DNA from: JBEKCD01 sp050015055
GTDB lineage: Archaea; Thermoproteota; Bathyarchaeia; Bathyarchaeales; Bathycorpusculaceae
Length of the DNA stretch: 64,000 nt
Assembly (NCBI GenBank): GCA_050015055.1
Contig: JBEKCD010000002.1
Location: 62,001-126,000, forward strand
Direction: 5' to 3'
A model generated the notes under the pieces. The model was given only the letters and a program-made list of their open reading frames with translations. It made no database searches and had not been told where the DNA came from. Of the stretch, positions 51,237-58,276 are shown one piece after another (within the stretch, counting starts at the first letter, position 1; every line of letters begins with the position of its first letter). The translations under genes and the position numbers were made by a program.

Positions 51237-51725
51237 TTAGCGGAGCTTGTAGCCTATTTTCCGCAGAAATTCCTTCCTCTCTTTGATGTCCAGCTCGGTT
51301 TCTATGCCCTTGCTCTTCGCCCCATCGACTACGCCGACGATTCCTCTTCCTTGTTGTGTTTCTGCAATGATGATTTCTAGGGGGTTTGCTGTTGCGGCAT
51401 AGATTGTGCAGACTTCTGGGACTCTCTTGACCTTGTCCAGGACGTTTATTGGGTAGGCGTTCTTCAAGAATATTATGAAACTGTGTCCGCAGCCGATTTC
51501 AAGCGCAGTTTTTGCTGCGAGTTGCCTCAAATCTTCATCAGTTCCTTCGTGTCTTACTAGGCATGGGCCTGAGCTTTCGCAGAAACCTATACCGAACTTT
51601 ATGTTGGGAACGGCGCTAACCAACGCTTCATACAGGTCTTCTACAGTTTTGATGAAATGCGCCATGCCCAGAATGACGTTGCAACCTTCACGCGCTTCGA
51701 CCCTGACAGTTTTGTACTCCAACAT
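51237..51725 (-). CDS. Adenosine-specific kinase family protein
   Basis: A 162-residue protein of the archaeal adenosine-specific kinase family (PF04008 type). Seen: GCNVILGMAHFIKTVEDLYEALVSAVPNIKFGIGFCESSGPCLVRHEGTD as the conserved core region, HSFIIFLKNAYPINVLDKVKRVPEVCTIYAATANPLEII and QGRGIVGVVDG. Family assignment is firm; the kinase activity is known only from a few members. The open frame extends to 51815, but the ATG at 51725 gives the family N-terminus. The 19-bp repeat pair at 51882 and 51970 lies upstream on this strand. Confidence 0.85.
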   Translation of the reverse strand: MLEYKTVRVEAREGCNVILGMAHFIKTVEDLYEALVSAVPNIKFGIGFCESSGPCLVRHEGTDEDLRQLAAKTALEIGCGHSFIIFLKNAYPINVLDKVKRVPEVCTIYAATANPLEIIIAETQQGRGIVGVVDGAKSKGIETELDIKERKEFLRKIGYKLR

Positions 51726-52275
51726 CAGGATTCCCCTGCTCGCTCTTGCTAATGTATTACTTCTTAATCTACATTTTTGAGTTTCAACTTTGCCACTTCC
51801 GCGCCGAGCGTGCACTACCAGTCCAAGTGTGCTGAAACATCTTTTGCATCATGGCCCAGGAAAGTCGCTTCCCTTTTTCACTTGTAATGTCAGATGTAAT
51901 GTGTAATTGTAACAAACCATGGAGAAAATTAGGGTGAAAGGCTGTTCAGAGTGGGCTCGGCTCTTTTGTTTGTAATGTCAGATGTAATTTTCAATGTATG
52001 AGTCAGGGATTGTAGGTGGTTTTGCCAGTTGTGCGCAGTCAGATTGGCGGGTTCGGGCAGGTTTGCTTCGCCGTTGCCGTCTACGTCGCGCGCGTTCGCA
52101 GCTTAGCCCTTTTTTGGTTGTCGGTCGGAAAAAGTGCCCAATAGTCAGTACAGACCCGAATCCGCTTCGTCATCATTTCTACGACAAGTTTTATAAGTCT
52201 CTGAGGCTTGTGATAACTGCGTCGTGCAAGAAGCGATTTTTGCACAAAACAAGCAAAAGGAGTTGAAATCGTAAA
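51726..52275. other. 550-bp intergenic region with promoters and a repeat pair
   Basis: No gene is supported. It contains the 19-bp direct repeats, a GCGCGCG run (52087-52094), and a TATA box gttttataagt (52188-52198) about 80 bp before the small CxxC protein gene. The left end should hold the promoter of the minus-strand adenosine-specific kinase gene. Confidence 0.5.
51882..51988. repeat. Pair of 19-bp direct repeats
   Basis: TTGTAATGTCAGATGTAAT occurs exactly at 51882-51900 and again at 51970-51988, 88 bp apart. Each copy contains two TGTAAT units in direct order, and a further TGTAAT-like unit (gtgtaattgtaac) follows the first copy. This could be a pair of regulator-binding sites or an insertion scar. 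Confidence 0.7.
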
Positions 52276-52416
52276 ATGGCAGAGAAAGAGATGCACAAGG
52301 CAGTTTGCGCTGATTGTGGAAAGGAATGCGAAGTTCCCTTCAAGCCTGACACAAGCAGACCAGTATACTGCCGAGAGTGTTGGTCCAAGAGAAGAAACTC
52401 GAGAAGAAGATTCTAA
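52276..52416 (+). CDS. Small zinc-binding protein, CxxC-x17-CxxC type (46 aa)
   Basis: Four cysteines form two knuckles: CADC and CREC separated by exactly 17 residues, with VPFKPDTSRPVYC between. This is the pattern of the short CxxC-x17-CxxC zinc-binding family, which is also common in bacteria. The C-terminus is strongly basic (KRRNSRRRF), suggesting nucleic-acid or ribosome contact. Its ATG is preceded by aaggag, and a TATA box lies at 52188-52198. A T-rich stretch (ctctcttttctttttagg) follows and may terminate the transcript. It is the first of two short genes before the AT-rich island, the other being the tRNA. Confidence 0.75.
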   Translation: MAEKEMHKAVCADCGKECEVPFKPDTSRPVYCRECWSKRRNSRRRF

Positions 52417-52623
52417 ATCAAGCTAATCGCTTTATAGAAACCGTCTTTATTCTCTCTTTTCTTTTTAGGTGCACACCATTCAAGTTGTGTTTCTAGTCCC
52501 TTCAATTTGCGCCAGAGACACGGCATGAGTTTCTGATTGAGGTTTTTGGGCCTCTGCCGTGGAAAGCGTGAGACCGAAAGCTCTAAATTTCTTGGCGTTC
52601 GTCTTTTGTAGAGCAAGTAAGAC

Positions 52624-52697
52624 GGGCCGGTAGTTCAGTTGGTATGAACGCCTGACTTGCACTCAGGAGGTCTGGGGTTCAAATCCCCACCGGTCCA
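52624..52697 (+). tRNA. tRNA-Ala (anticodon UGC)
   Basis: A full cloverleaf of 74 bases. Acceptor GGGCCGG pairs with CCGGTCC, including the G3-U70 wobble that marks alanine tRNAs. The D stem is GTTC/GAAC. The anticodon stem CCTGA/TCAGG holds loop CTTGCAC, anticodon TGC (codons GCA and similar). The T arm is TGGGG-TTCAAAT-CCCCA, and the discriminator base is A. No intron; CCA is not encoded. A TATA-like gctctaaattt lies 30-45 bp upstream. Confidence 0.95.
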
Positions 52698-52985
52698 CAT
52701 ATTTTGAGAGATCAAGCTCAAATCAAAACTAGCGCGCGCATAGAGCATAGATGTTGTCAGAACTAGTGTTTGCTTATCGATCGATAGGGAAGGAATGATT
52801 AGTCATTGTCTAACTAGCTATCAACATTATGTCGATAGTGTAAATGCGAATTAGTTTAATCATGCAGAATCGAAGAAAGAGCAAAGAAGAGGTTTAAGTT
52901 TCGATTTTTCCCATTTTCCCATTTGGTGTTGAGAACATAACTGTCTTAGACAAAGAATTTATAATAACAGCATAAATAATTGGAA

Positions 52986-53900
52986 ATGATGCCTAGACTA
53001 TTCTTTATAGATTCTCTTAGGGTCATTGGTATAACTCTTATCATAATTCACCATCTCCAAGATTATGGAGGATGGACTTATTTGCATTGGCTATATTTTA
53101 GTTTTGATTATCCAGCCTTTCACATTGATTTTGGTAGTATAGGAGTATGGTTATTTATCTTTGCTAGTGGCGCTTCTCTTGCATTAAGGAACTACTCTTT
53201 TGACTCTTTGAAAAATATAGGCAAATTCTATGGCAATAGGTTACTAAGAATCTATCCTATTTATTGGGTTGCAGTTATTTTCAGTCTATTGATAATACCC
53301 GTAACTTCTATATTGACATTTTCAGCTTATGTAAGAAATTTCTCTGGGTTTCAAATATTCTTCATTACAAATGACAGTTGGCAACAAATCAACAGTTCTT
53401 ACTGGTTTATTGGACTCATAATTTCTTTATACCTTCTGTTTCCTATACTTTACTCTGCTATAAAGAAGCATCCACATGTATCTCTCTTATCATTGTTTTT
53501 GATTTATATTGCTGCCAAAGTGATAATGTGGAACTACTTTTCTCAATTTACGGGAGTAACTGATTGGTTTCCATTGTGTCAAATATTTGAATTCGGTCTT
53601 GGGATATATCTAGTGCAGAAAGGGTTGTATTGGAAGTTTAGCGCACCAAGATTGTTAGCAGGTGCAGGAGCGTTGAGTTTTTATCTTTATCTAGTTCATG
53701 CTTCATTTCTGCATTTTATGCCGCCTATTCAATTTGAATTTGGATGGGGATATGCTCTAACATGGTTCATTGCTATTACACTAATCTTTGGATGTATCTT
53801 CTATGCGTTTGATAGTTTCGTTCAGAAATTTTTCCGTCGAGTTTTCAAGCCTAGGCCATGCAGTACAGAAGGCTCTAGTCAAGCTGAAATAGGGATATGA
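52986..53900 (+). CDS. Membrane acyltransferase, family 3 type (OafA/WecH-like)
   Basis: A membrane protein of about 304 residues with 9-10 hydrophobic helices. The N-terminal FIDSLRVIGITLIIIHHLQDYGG with its catalytic-type His, then GVWLFIFASGASLAL, FYGNRLLRIYPIYW and SYWFIGLIISLYLLFP, mark the acyltransferase-3 family. Such enzymes acetylate cell-surface sugars or lipids. A TATA box (atttataataac, 52957-52968) predicts a start near 52987, so the ATG at 52986 or 52989 is nearly leaderless; an in-frame TTG lies at 52980. The gene is clearly more AT-rich than neighbours and starts 288 bp after the tRNA, suggesting recent arrival. Confidence 0.8.
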   Translation: MMPRLFFIDSLRVIGITLIIIHHLQDYGGWTYLHWLYFSFDYPAFHIDFGSIGVWLFIFASGASLALRNYSFDSLKNIGKFYGNRLLRIYPIYWVAVIFSLLIIPVTSILTFSAYVRNFSGFQIFFITNDSWQQINSSYWFIGLIISLYLLFPILYSAIKKHPHVSLLSLFLIYIAAKVIMWNYFSQFTGVTDWFPLCQIFEFGLGIYLVQKGLYWKFSAPRLLAGAGALSFYLYLVHASFLHFMPPIQFEFGWGYALTWFIAITLIFGCIFYAFDSFVQKFFRRVFKPRPCSTEGSSQAEIGI

Positions 53901-54165
53901 ACCAAAATATGAACCTGCTAGTGTGGGATATCCTATAGAATATAATACTCCTTCACTATCATGGAACGATGGGCAACTTGACCATCAATCGTATTGGCAA
54001 GAAGATAAGGATAAAGAATAGTGAATAGGTGATTAAAACGGTTACTCATAAACAGAAAGCAAAGATACAATCTCAGAACAAACCTAAGAAACTAAGGAAA
54101 GAAACACAACGTAAAAAGAAGTGATTATGGTTCTTACCAAGCTTGGCTCTTTTCTTGAATGGATG

Positions 54166-54191
54166 AAGATTTCAGTGAGTCCCTAGACGTT
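54166..54191 (+). repeat. Decayed dispersed repeat, copy 1 (core type)
   Basis: aagatttcagtgagtccctagacgtt matches a core also seen at 54962, 55308 and 55738: (a/g)TTTCAgGGAgTCCaTAGAAGTTTTTC. Noncoding, in the AT-rich island. Confidence 0.45.
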
Positions 54192-54217
54192 CTGTGACTT
54201 CAGAGTTGAGGACTGTA

Positions 54218-54263
54218 CTCTTATCTTTGTAGAGAAAAAGAGTCCAGGACGTTCTTCCACAGA
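54218..54263 (+). repeat. Decayed dispersed repeat, copy 2 (long type)
   Basis: About 45 bp starting ctcttatctttgtagagaaa and containing tccaggacgttcttccacag. It aligns over its full length with 56199-56243, with small indels and single-base changes. It shares the TCCA-x-GA-x-GTT block with the core-type copies. Confidence 0.45.
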
Positions 54264-54352
54264 GAATACCTCTTCTGTTTGCAACCAATGTTCGCTTATT
54301 GTTTCTTCCACAAGTCATAAGAACTACAAAGAGAAATGATCAATGATGTGCC

Positions 54353-54859
54353 ATGGAGAAGTTGAAAACTATCGATTACAAACTTCTGGGGGAGCTGTTG
54401 AAGGATAGCCGAAGGAGTGACAGAGAATTGGCCAAGGTTCTCGGAACTTCTCAACCCACTATCAGTAGGAGAAGGGTTAATCTTGAAAAGAACTTTATTG
54501 AAGGGTATACGGCGATACCAAAATTGGAGAAAATTGGTTTTGAACTTGTTGTTTTCAGCTTCGTAAAACACAACTTGAAGTATGCCAAGCCTGAAGTGAG
54601 TGAAGGCACTTTCAAGAAGGTAAAAGAGTGGATGATGAAACAACCGAATGTTATCCTAGCCATAAGCGGACAAGGAATGGGATGGGATGGCATCTTTGTT
54701 TCATTCCACAAGAGCTATTCAGACTTTGTAAAGTTCATGAGAGAGCACAATAGGGAGTTTTCAGACTTATTGATCGATAGTCAAAGCTTCATCGCAGACA
54801 TCAATCCAACAACGATCAGAAAACCTTTTCACCTGAAATATCTGGCAGATTTGAAATAG
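54353..54859 (+). CDS. Lrp/AsnC-type helix-turn-helix regulator
   Basis: A 168-residue protein. The N-terminus is an AsnC-type helix-turn-helix: IDYKLLGELLKDSRRSDRELAKVLGTSQPTISRRRVNLEKNFIEGYTAIP. The rest (KIGFELVVFSFVKHNL, VILAISGQGMGWDGIFVSFHKSYSDFVKFM) resembles a RAM-like ligand domain but is longer and unlike classical Lrp. It may sense a small molecule or be a local regulator; targets are unknown. AT-rich codon use matches the island. Its TAG stop is followed in the same phase by the surface-anchor remnant. Confidence 0.72.
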   Translation: MEKLKTIDYKLLGELLKDSRRSDRELAKVLGTSQPTISRRRVNLEKNFIEGYTAIPKLEKIGFELVVFSFVKHNLKYAKPEVSEGTFKKVKEWMMKQPNVILAISGQGMGWDGIFVSFHKSYSDFVKFMREHNREFSDLLIDSQSFIADINPTTIRKPFHLKYLADLK

Positions 54860-54862
54860 TGT

Positions 54863-55018
54863 GTGCCTATCCAACTGTCAGAGTTCCCATCAGTCCTTAT
54901 CCTGCTTCTATTCATGATTGCAACAGTACTAGCAGTCATAATCTGCAGAAAGAAACGTGCAAAGATTTCAGGGGCTCCCTGGAAGTTTTTCGTAGTAATT
55001 CAGGTTTCATGTGCATAA
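54863..55018 (+). pseudogene. Remnant of a PEF-type surface-protein C-terminus
   Basis: An open stretch with the tripartite end of archaeal surface proteins and nothing before it: IQLSEFPS, then a hydrophobic helix (LILLLFMIATVLAVII) and the basic CRKKRAK tail. The intact surface protein at 3934-5769 ends the same way (IPEFPS, helix, RKKGTKN). Only the last 30 or so residues survive; no signal peptide or ectodomain precedes them, and a Lrp-like gene ends one codon upstream. It is best read as debris of a lost surface gene. One copy of the dispersed repeat overlaps its 3' end. Confidence 0.6.
54962..54995 (+). repeat. Decayed dispersed repeat, copy 3 (core type)
   Basis: The sequence aagatttcaggggctccctggaag and the following tttttcgtag match the repeat core. 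Unlike the other copies it has TGG where they have TAG, so the surface-anchor remnant reads through it. Confidence 0.5.
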
Positions 55019-55403
55019 AGTATGTTCAACTTGGGCTATTCATATCGAACTAAGTAGATGGGTTTGCTTGCCTCCTTTTTCTTCTGTTCTGACGTTATGT
55101 CCTTCAAAGATTTTGCATGTAGCATTTGTGCAATGTTTCCCTCTACCAGCTGTGCAGATACTGTAGTACAGGATAACTGATCATTGATGCTGGCATCTTT
55201 TAACTCGCTTTTCATCTTTGGTCAAGCACTCACATGTATATTAAGATTTAATAAACATTTCCAGAGAACTGTGGGACACCAAGACATATCAGTATCTTTT
55301 TTCTCAATGGTTTCAGGGACTCGATAGAAGTTTTTCATCGTAGATCTAACTGTTCTACAGACAAAGAAAAGAGGGAACTAGTGATGTACGAAAATGTTGG
55401 GTC
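55019..55403. other. 385-bp AT-rich gap without a supported gene
   Basis: Apart from one repeat copy at 55308-55340 I see no gene, RNA or clear promoter. Open frames are short and lack family-like composition. Confidence 0.4.
55308..55340 (+). repeat. Decayed dispersed repeat, copy 4 (core type)
   Basis: tggtttcagggactcgatag followed by aagtttttcatcg. It matches copy 3 at most positions of the 28-base core. Confidence 0.5.
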
Positions 55404-55685
55404 TTAAGTAACTAGAACACTTTGTATCAAAGATGAAGAGTCAAATTCCTCTATCAACTCCAATCCTTCGCTCGTCGTATGATATGAACTGCCACACTTT
55501 TCAATAAAACCATGGTTTTTCAGAAACCCGATATATCTGGTGAATTGCATAGAACTTAGAGAAACCTTTCTGAGCAGTTGTGTCTTTCTAATATCCTTCT
55601 TTGCTGCTTTCAGAATTGCTACAGAAATAGCCAGAGAACTTCTCCTTTTAGACGGGAAAGTCAGGTCCATAACCCTCTCCCCCAC
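55404..55685 (-). CDS. Archaeal winged-helix protein
   Basis: A 93-residue single winged-helix protein of the kind abundant in TACK archaea: RRSSLAISVAILKAAKKDIRKTQLLRKVSLSSMQFTRYIGFLKNHGFIEKCGSSYHTTSEGLELIEEF. The recognition helix would be the SLSSMQFTRYIGFL segment, and the GFIEKCGSSYHTT wing follows. It probably binds DNA as a dimer. The ATG at 55685 or 55670 is near-leaderless relative to a TATA-like gtttatctt (about 55703-55712). It lies in the AT-rich island; target genes are unknown. Confidence 0.72.
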   Translation of the reverse strand: MGERVMDLTFPSKRRSSLAISVAILKAAKKDIRKTQLLRKVSLSSMQFTRYIGFLKNHGFIEKCGSSYHTTSEGLELIEEFDSSSLIQSVLVT

Positions 55686-55737
55686 TATATAGAACTATCT
55701 TCTAGAAGATAAACATACCTTGTGAGCGGAAAAAGAG

Positions 55738-55769
55738 GATTTCAAGGAGTCCATAGAAGTTTTCAACAC
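55738..55769 (+). repeat. Decayed dispersed repeat, copy 5 (core type)
   Basis: gatttcaaggagtccataga followed by agttttcaacac. Upstream, the phase that ends at its TAG encodes RKKRISRSP, similar to the RKKRAKISGAP of the surface-anchor remnant, suggesting the copies descend from gene 3' ends. Confidence 0.5.
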
Positions 55770-56198
55770 AGTATTGTCAGTCTGGACATAAAGAAGAAAA
55801 TCACAAGCTGAAGGAGGATGATCTGTTCTATAATTTAGAACACTTGTACAAAAGCATAGAATAAAGAACATGTTTTGGCAATAGTTCTTCATAGATGAGG
55901 AAAGAGCAGAACTCCCTTCTCCTTTCTCCCTCTACTCTTCTCCTCACAAACGGAAGCCCTGATCCAGCAAGGTAATTTTCATTGACAGAGCGCAGGTTTT
56001 ACTGGGTTTAAACGTTTGTGGAAATTAGAGAAACAAAATAACCTCTCCTGGCATGTAAGTACCATACTTGAGGACATAATTGGTTGATCTACTGGATAGA
56101 CTTGAGATCTCAGAGATCAACATTTTCCAAGAATCCAATGATTTGCCCTTATCACTACTTAGAAATGGTCCATTGGTATCCAGTACACAAACGTTGGT

Positions 56199-56243
56199 CT
56201 CTTAGTCTTTGTGAGAAAATGTTCCAGGAACATTTTTCCATAG
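56199..56243 (+). repeat. Decayed dispersed repeat, copy 6 (long type)
   Basis: About 45 bp starting ctcttagtctttgtgagaaa and continuing with ttccaggaacatttttccat. It aligns end to end with copy 2. Confidence 0.45.
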
Positions 56244-56558
56244 GTCATAGAATGCTTGTGTGTCTCCCTAAGGGCTGCGCCATTAAGAAAGAGGTATGAG
56301 ATACTTCCTCAATGAATTTAGGAACAGGCTAGCGCGCTACAGTTTCGGCACATTTCTCATAAGTTGGCGCGCGCAGATGGAGAATTGTTAAGCGTGGTGG
56401 AGAAGGAGGGGACAAAACTTGACCCCCAAACCCCGCTATACTCGCAAAACCTCAACAAACCTGGCTAGCCGTTGCACTAAGGCACCATGAAACTTCTGCT
56501 CCACGTCCATATCTGCAGGACGAATCACTCGGCGCACGTGCTATTCGCTTCTGCAGCT

Positions 56559-57257
56559 TCAAACTTCTTCAGGCGTGATGTTTAGCCATATCTCTCGTTT
56601 TAGACCTCCAAAGGACGTGAGGCTTGTGACAAGCAAAGTGCCCGCCAGGATAAGATTTCCCAAGGTGGCCCGTGCTGGGCTTAGTGCAATATAGAGGCTG
56701 ACACATACAAAAATGTAGAAACACAAAAGACCCGTGAGGCATTGAGTCGCGTGGATAATCTTCCGTGTTTGATAAGCCTTTGATTTCAAAACACTTAGAA
56801 CGGATCTCAACCGTTCGGAGATATCGGCAAAATCATCTAAGACAAGAGTCAAACCGCCTAAAACAAAGAATCGTCCAACATTAATCGCTAGGCTCGTATT
56901 GCGTGCCGTGAATAGACTGACTAGAGGAACAGACGTGAACATCACCAGCATAATGACGGATAAGACCAAGACCAAGAACCCATAAACGAAATGATGAAAC
57001 CATAACCTTCCAATTTTCACTCTACCAACGCTCATGGCCGGAAAAATGTTCAAAATTGAAGCTAGAATTATCACCCAGCAAAGGGAACCGTCAACCAGAA
57101 ACGGCGGATAAAGCTTCCAATTAGCCTCATAAAAACCCGCCAAGAGTCCGATCGCATACACTATGCACAGAAGACAGTTGAAAGTCAAGACCAAACTAAA
57201 CAGTTTTCTTCCACAGACCGAGACAAGGCTAGCCACTGAATCGGCACGACTCCACAA
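56559..57257 (-). CDS. Multi-pass membrane protein of unknown function
   Basis: A 232-residue protein with about six hydrophobic segments: LFSLVLTFNCLLCIVYAIGLLAG, LCWVIILASILNIFPAM, FHHFVYGFLVLVLSVIMLVMF, LAINVGRFFVLGGLTLVLDD, CLTGLLCFYIFVCVSLYIAL and LILAGTLLVTSLTSF. Between helices 4 and 5 lies a cytoplasmic-type loop DFADISERLRSVLSVLKSKAYQTRK. The HH pair in LWFHHFVYG could bind a metal or haem, but there is no second matching pair. No family recognised. No co-directional neighbour is close. Confidence 0.6.
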   Translation of the reverse strand: MWSRADSVASLVSVCGRKLFSLVLTFNCLLCIVYAIGLLAGFYEANWKLYPPFLVDGSLCWVIILASILNIFPAMSVGRVKIGRLWFHHFVYGFLVLVLSVIMLVMFTSVPLVSLFTARNTSLAINVGRFFVLGGLTLVLDDFADISERLRSVLSVLKSKAYQTRKIIHATQCLTGLLCFYIFVCVSLYIALSPARATLGNLILAGTLLVTSLTSFGGLKREIWLNITPEEV

Positions 57258-57709
57258 TCTTCAAACTGGCACAATAAATTCCTGAATCGTCTAATAACTG
57301 TTTTTGTGAACCAAATCATCAAGTCTCATTCTAGCACACGCTAAAAAGCCAATTGCTTCTTGGCCTGCGTTCAAAACTAATCCATTTAGAACAAACTTCT
57401 ATGCGGACAACGCGCGCGGTTCAGACACAAAGAAAACAAATCCGAACAGAATAAATTTTTGTGCGGATACCCCCCAGTCCACGTATCTCAATAAACAGAG
57501 TTCAAATCAGTTTTTTTGTGTAACTGTTTTGCGTACCTGTTCACGCTTCATCTTCCAGGTACAGCCTGCCGGTATTGTTCTGGTAGTTTTCCCAACGTAG
57601 TACCATTTGATCTCAAAATCGGCATTATGCTCCACGTATCTAACTTGGCAGAGTGGGCGTAGCAGACGGAAGGATTATTAGAATTTGGAGGTAGTGTCTT
57701 CTTAGGGGA
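57258..57709. other. 452-bp intergenic region with a 60-bp-period repeat
   Basis: No gene is supported. Two imperfect 39-bp copies start at 57373 and 57433. A GCGCGCG element lies between them (57411-57418). The promoter of the downstream zinc-ribbon gene should be at the right end, though no strong TATA box stands out. Confidence 0.4.
57373..57471. repeat. Imperfect 39-bp direct repeat, 60-bp spacing
   Basis: 57373-57411 (starting AAAACTAATCC) and 57433-57471 (starting AAAACAAATCC) agree at 28 of 39 positions without gaps, including AGAA-x-AAA and TGCGGA. Confidence 0.45.
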
Positions 57710-58264
57710 ATGGTTCGGATGTCTGTTAAACCTTTTCTGTGTCAGAACTGTGGGGCTGCAGTTTCATCGGAGGGGAGTGTGTGCAAATGCTGTGGTTTGA
57801 AATACGTTATCGAAGCTGGAAAGATAATTGTGAATCAACTTGACATGAAGAAAATTGAGCGTAGTGAGAAATTGATGAGAAACAATTTCCCTGAAAAGGT
57901 TCTTGGAGCATTAGCACCATATCCTGAGGAAAGAATCATTTTCAAACAGGACTGGAAAAATCTAAGGAATCATTTCCTGGTTACAAATGAGAAAATGATT
58001 TTTTACAAGGAAGACATGTCGGACCATTGGGTGTTGCCTTTTGAAAATTTTGGCGGGTCATCTATCGGTCAAGAAAGAAATTTTCTGACTAGATTGGGTG
58101 ATGTTCCCTTTTTTGTAACCCTGCGACTGCTCAATCTTAAAGACGATGTCTGGCTGAGGCTGCCTGGGATTTTTCCTCCCGGCACAGACTATTCAACACT
58201 AAAAACTGCAATCGATGACGCTTACAACCTGTGGCTCACGAAAAAACAGAACAAACAATCATGA
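57710..58264 (+). CDS. Zinc-ribbon protein with a PH-like domain
   Basis: A 184-residue protein. An N-terminal zinc ribbon (CQNCGAAVSSEGSVCKCCG) is followed by a helix and a beta-rich domain (EERIIFKQDWKNLRNHFLVTNEKMIFYKEDMSDHWVLPFENFGG) that resembles bacterial PH-like domains. A short helical tail follows. It probably binds protein or membrane; function unknown. Start at the ATG at 57710, or at an in-frame ATG at 57719 with better spacing from aggggaa. It lies 12 bp upstream of the beta-CASP gene, so the two are likely cotranscribed. Confidence 0.6.
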   Translation: MVRMSVKPFLCQNCGAAVSSEGSVCKCCGLKYVIEAGKIIVNQLDMKKIERSEKLMRNNFPEKVLGALAPYPEERIIFKQDWKNLRNHFLVTNEKMIFYKEDMSDHWVLPFENFGGSSIGQERNFLTRLGDVPFFVTLRLLNLKDDVWLRLPGIFPPGTDYSTLKTAIDDAYNLWLTKKQNKQS

Positions 58265-58276
58265 GGGGGAAGGTTC

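Larger units (their letters stand above)
53901..54352. other. 452-bp AT-rich region with decayed repeat copies
   Basis: No gene is firmly supported. A 31-codon Lys/Gln-rich frame (54029-54124, GTG start, e.g. KKLRKETQRKKK) is open but unlike known families. An open stretch in another phase (53893-54021, with SLSWNDGQLDHQSYW) lacks a start codon. Two copies of the decayed repeat family lie at 54166-54191 and 54218-54263. Confidence 0.35.
55686..56558. other. 873-bp gene-poor region with repeat copies and GCGCGC elements
   Basis: No gene is supported. It holds repeat copies at 55738-55769 and 56199-56243. AT-rich sequence ends near 56330, where TAGCGCGCTA (56330-56339) and GGCGCGCGC (about 56365-56373) occur. 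Then comes ggggacaaaacttgaccccc (56411 on), a C/G-rich motif similar to one at 3815. An open frame at 56084-56299 spans a repeat copy and looks fortuitous. Confidence 0.4.

Noticed and set aside
53893..54021. 42-codon open stretch after the acyltransferase in the next phase
   Set aside because: It has no start codon at its head and the acyltransferase already has a complete fold. A frameshifted C-terminus cannot be excluded but is not supported.
54353..55018. Read-through of the UAG of the Lrp-like gene (for example as pyrrolysine) into the surface-anchor tail in the same phase
   Set aside because: A cytoplasmic DNA-binding protein fused to a surface anchor makes no functional sense, there is no pylT-like RNA or structure here, and the region is full of decayed sequence.
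54166..56243. Possible CRISPR array
   Set aside because: Copies are too diverged, irregularly spaced and few, and there are no cas genes in the window.
56084..56299. 71-codon frame with several Cys and His
   Set aside because: It spans one of the dispersed repeat copies, lacks a ribosome-binding site and does not show paired metal motifs.
52680..57700. Search for a second copy of the tRNA-Ala 3' end (attachment site)
   Set aside because: Reading through the region I found no repeat of the tRNA 3' sequence, so a defined integrated element cannot be claimed.
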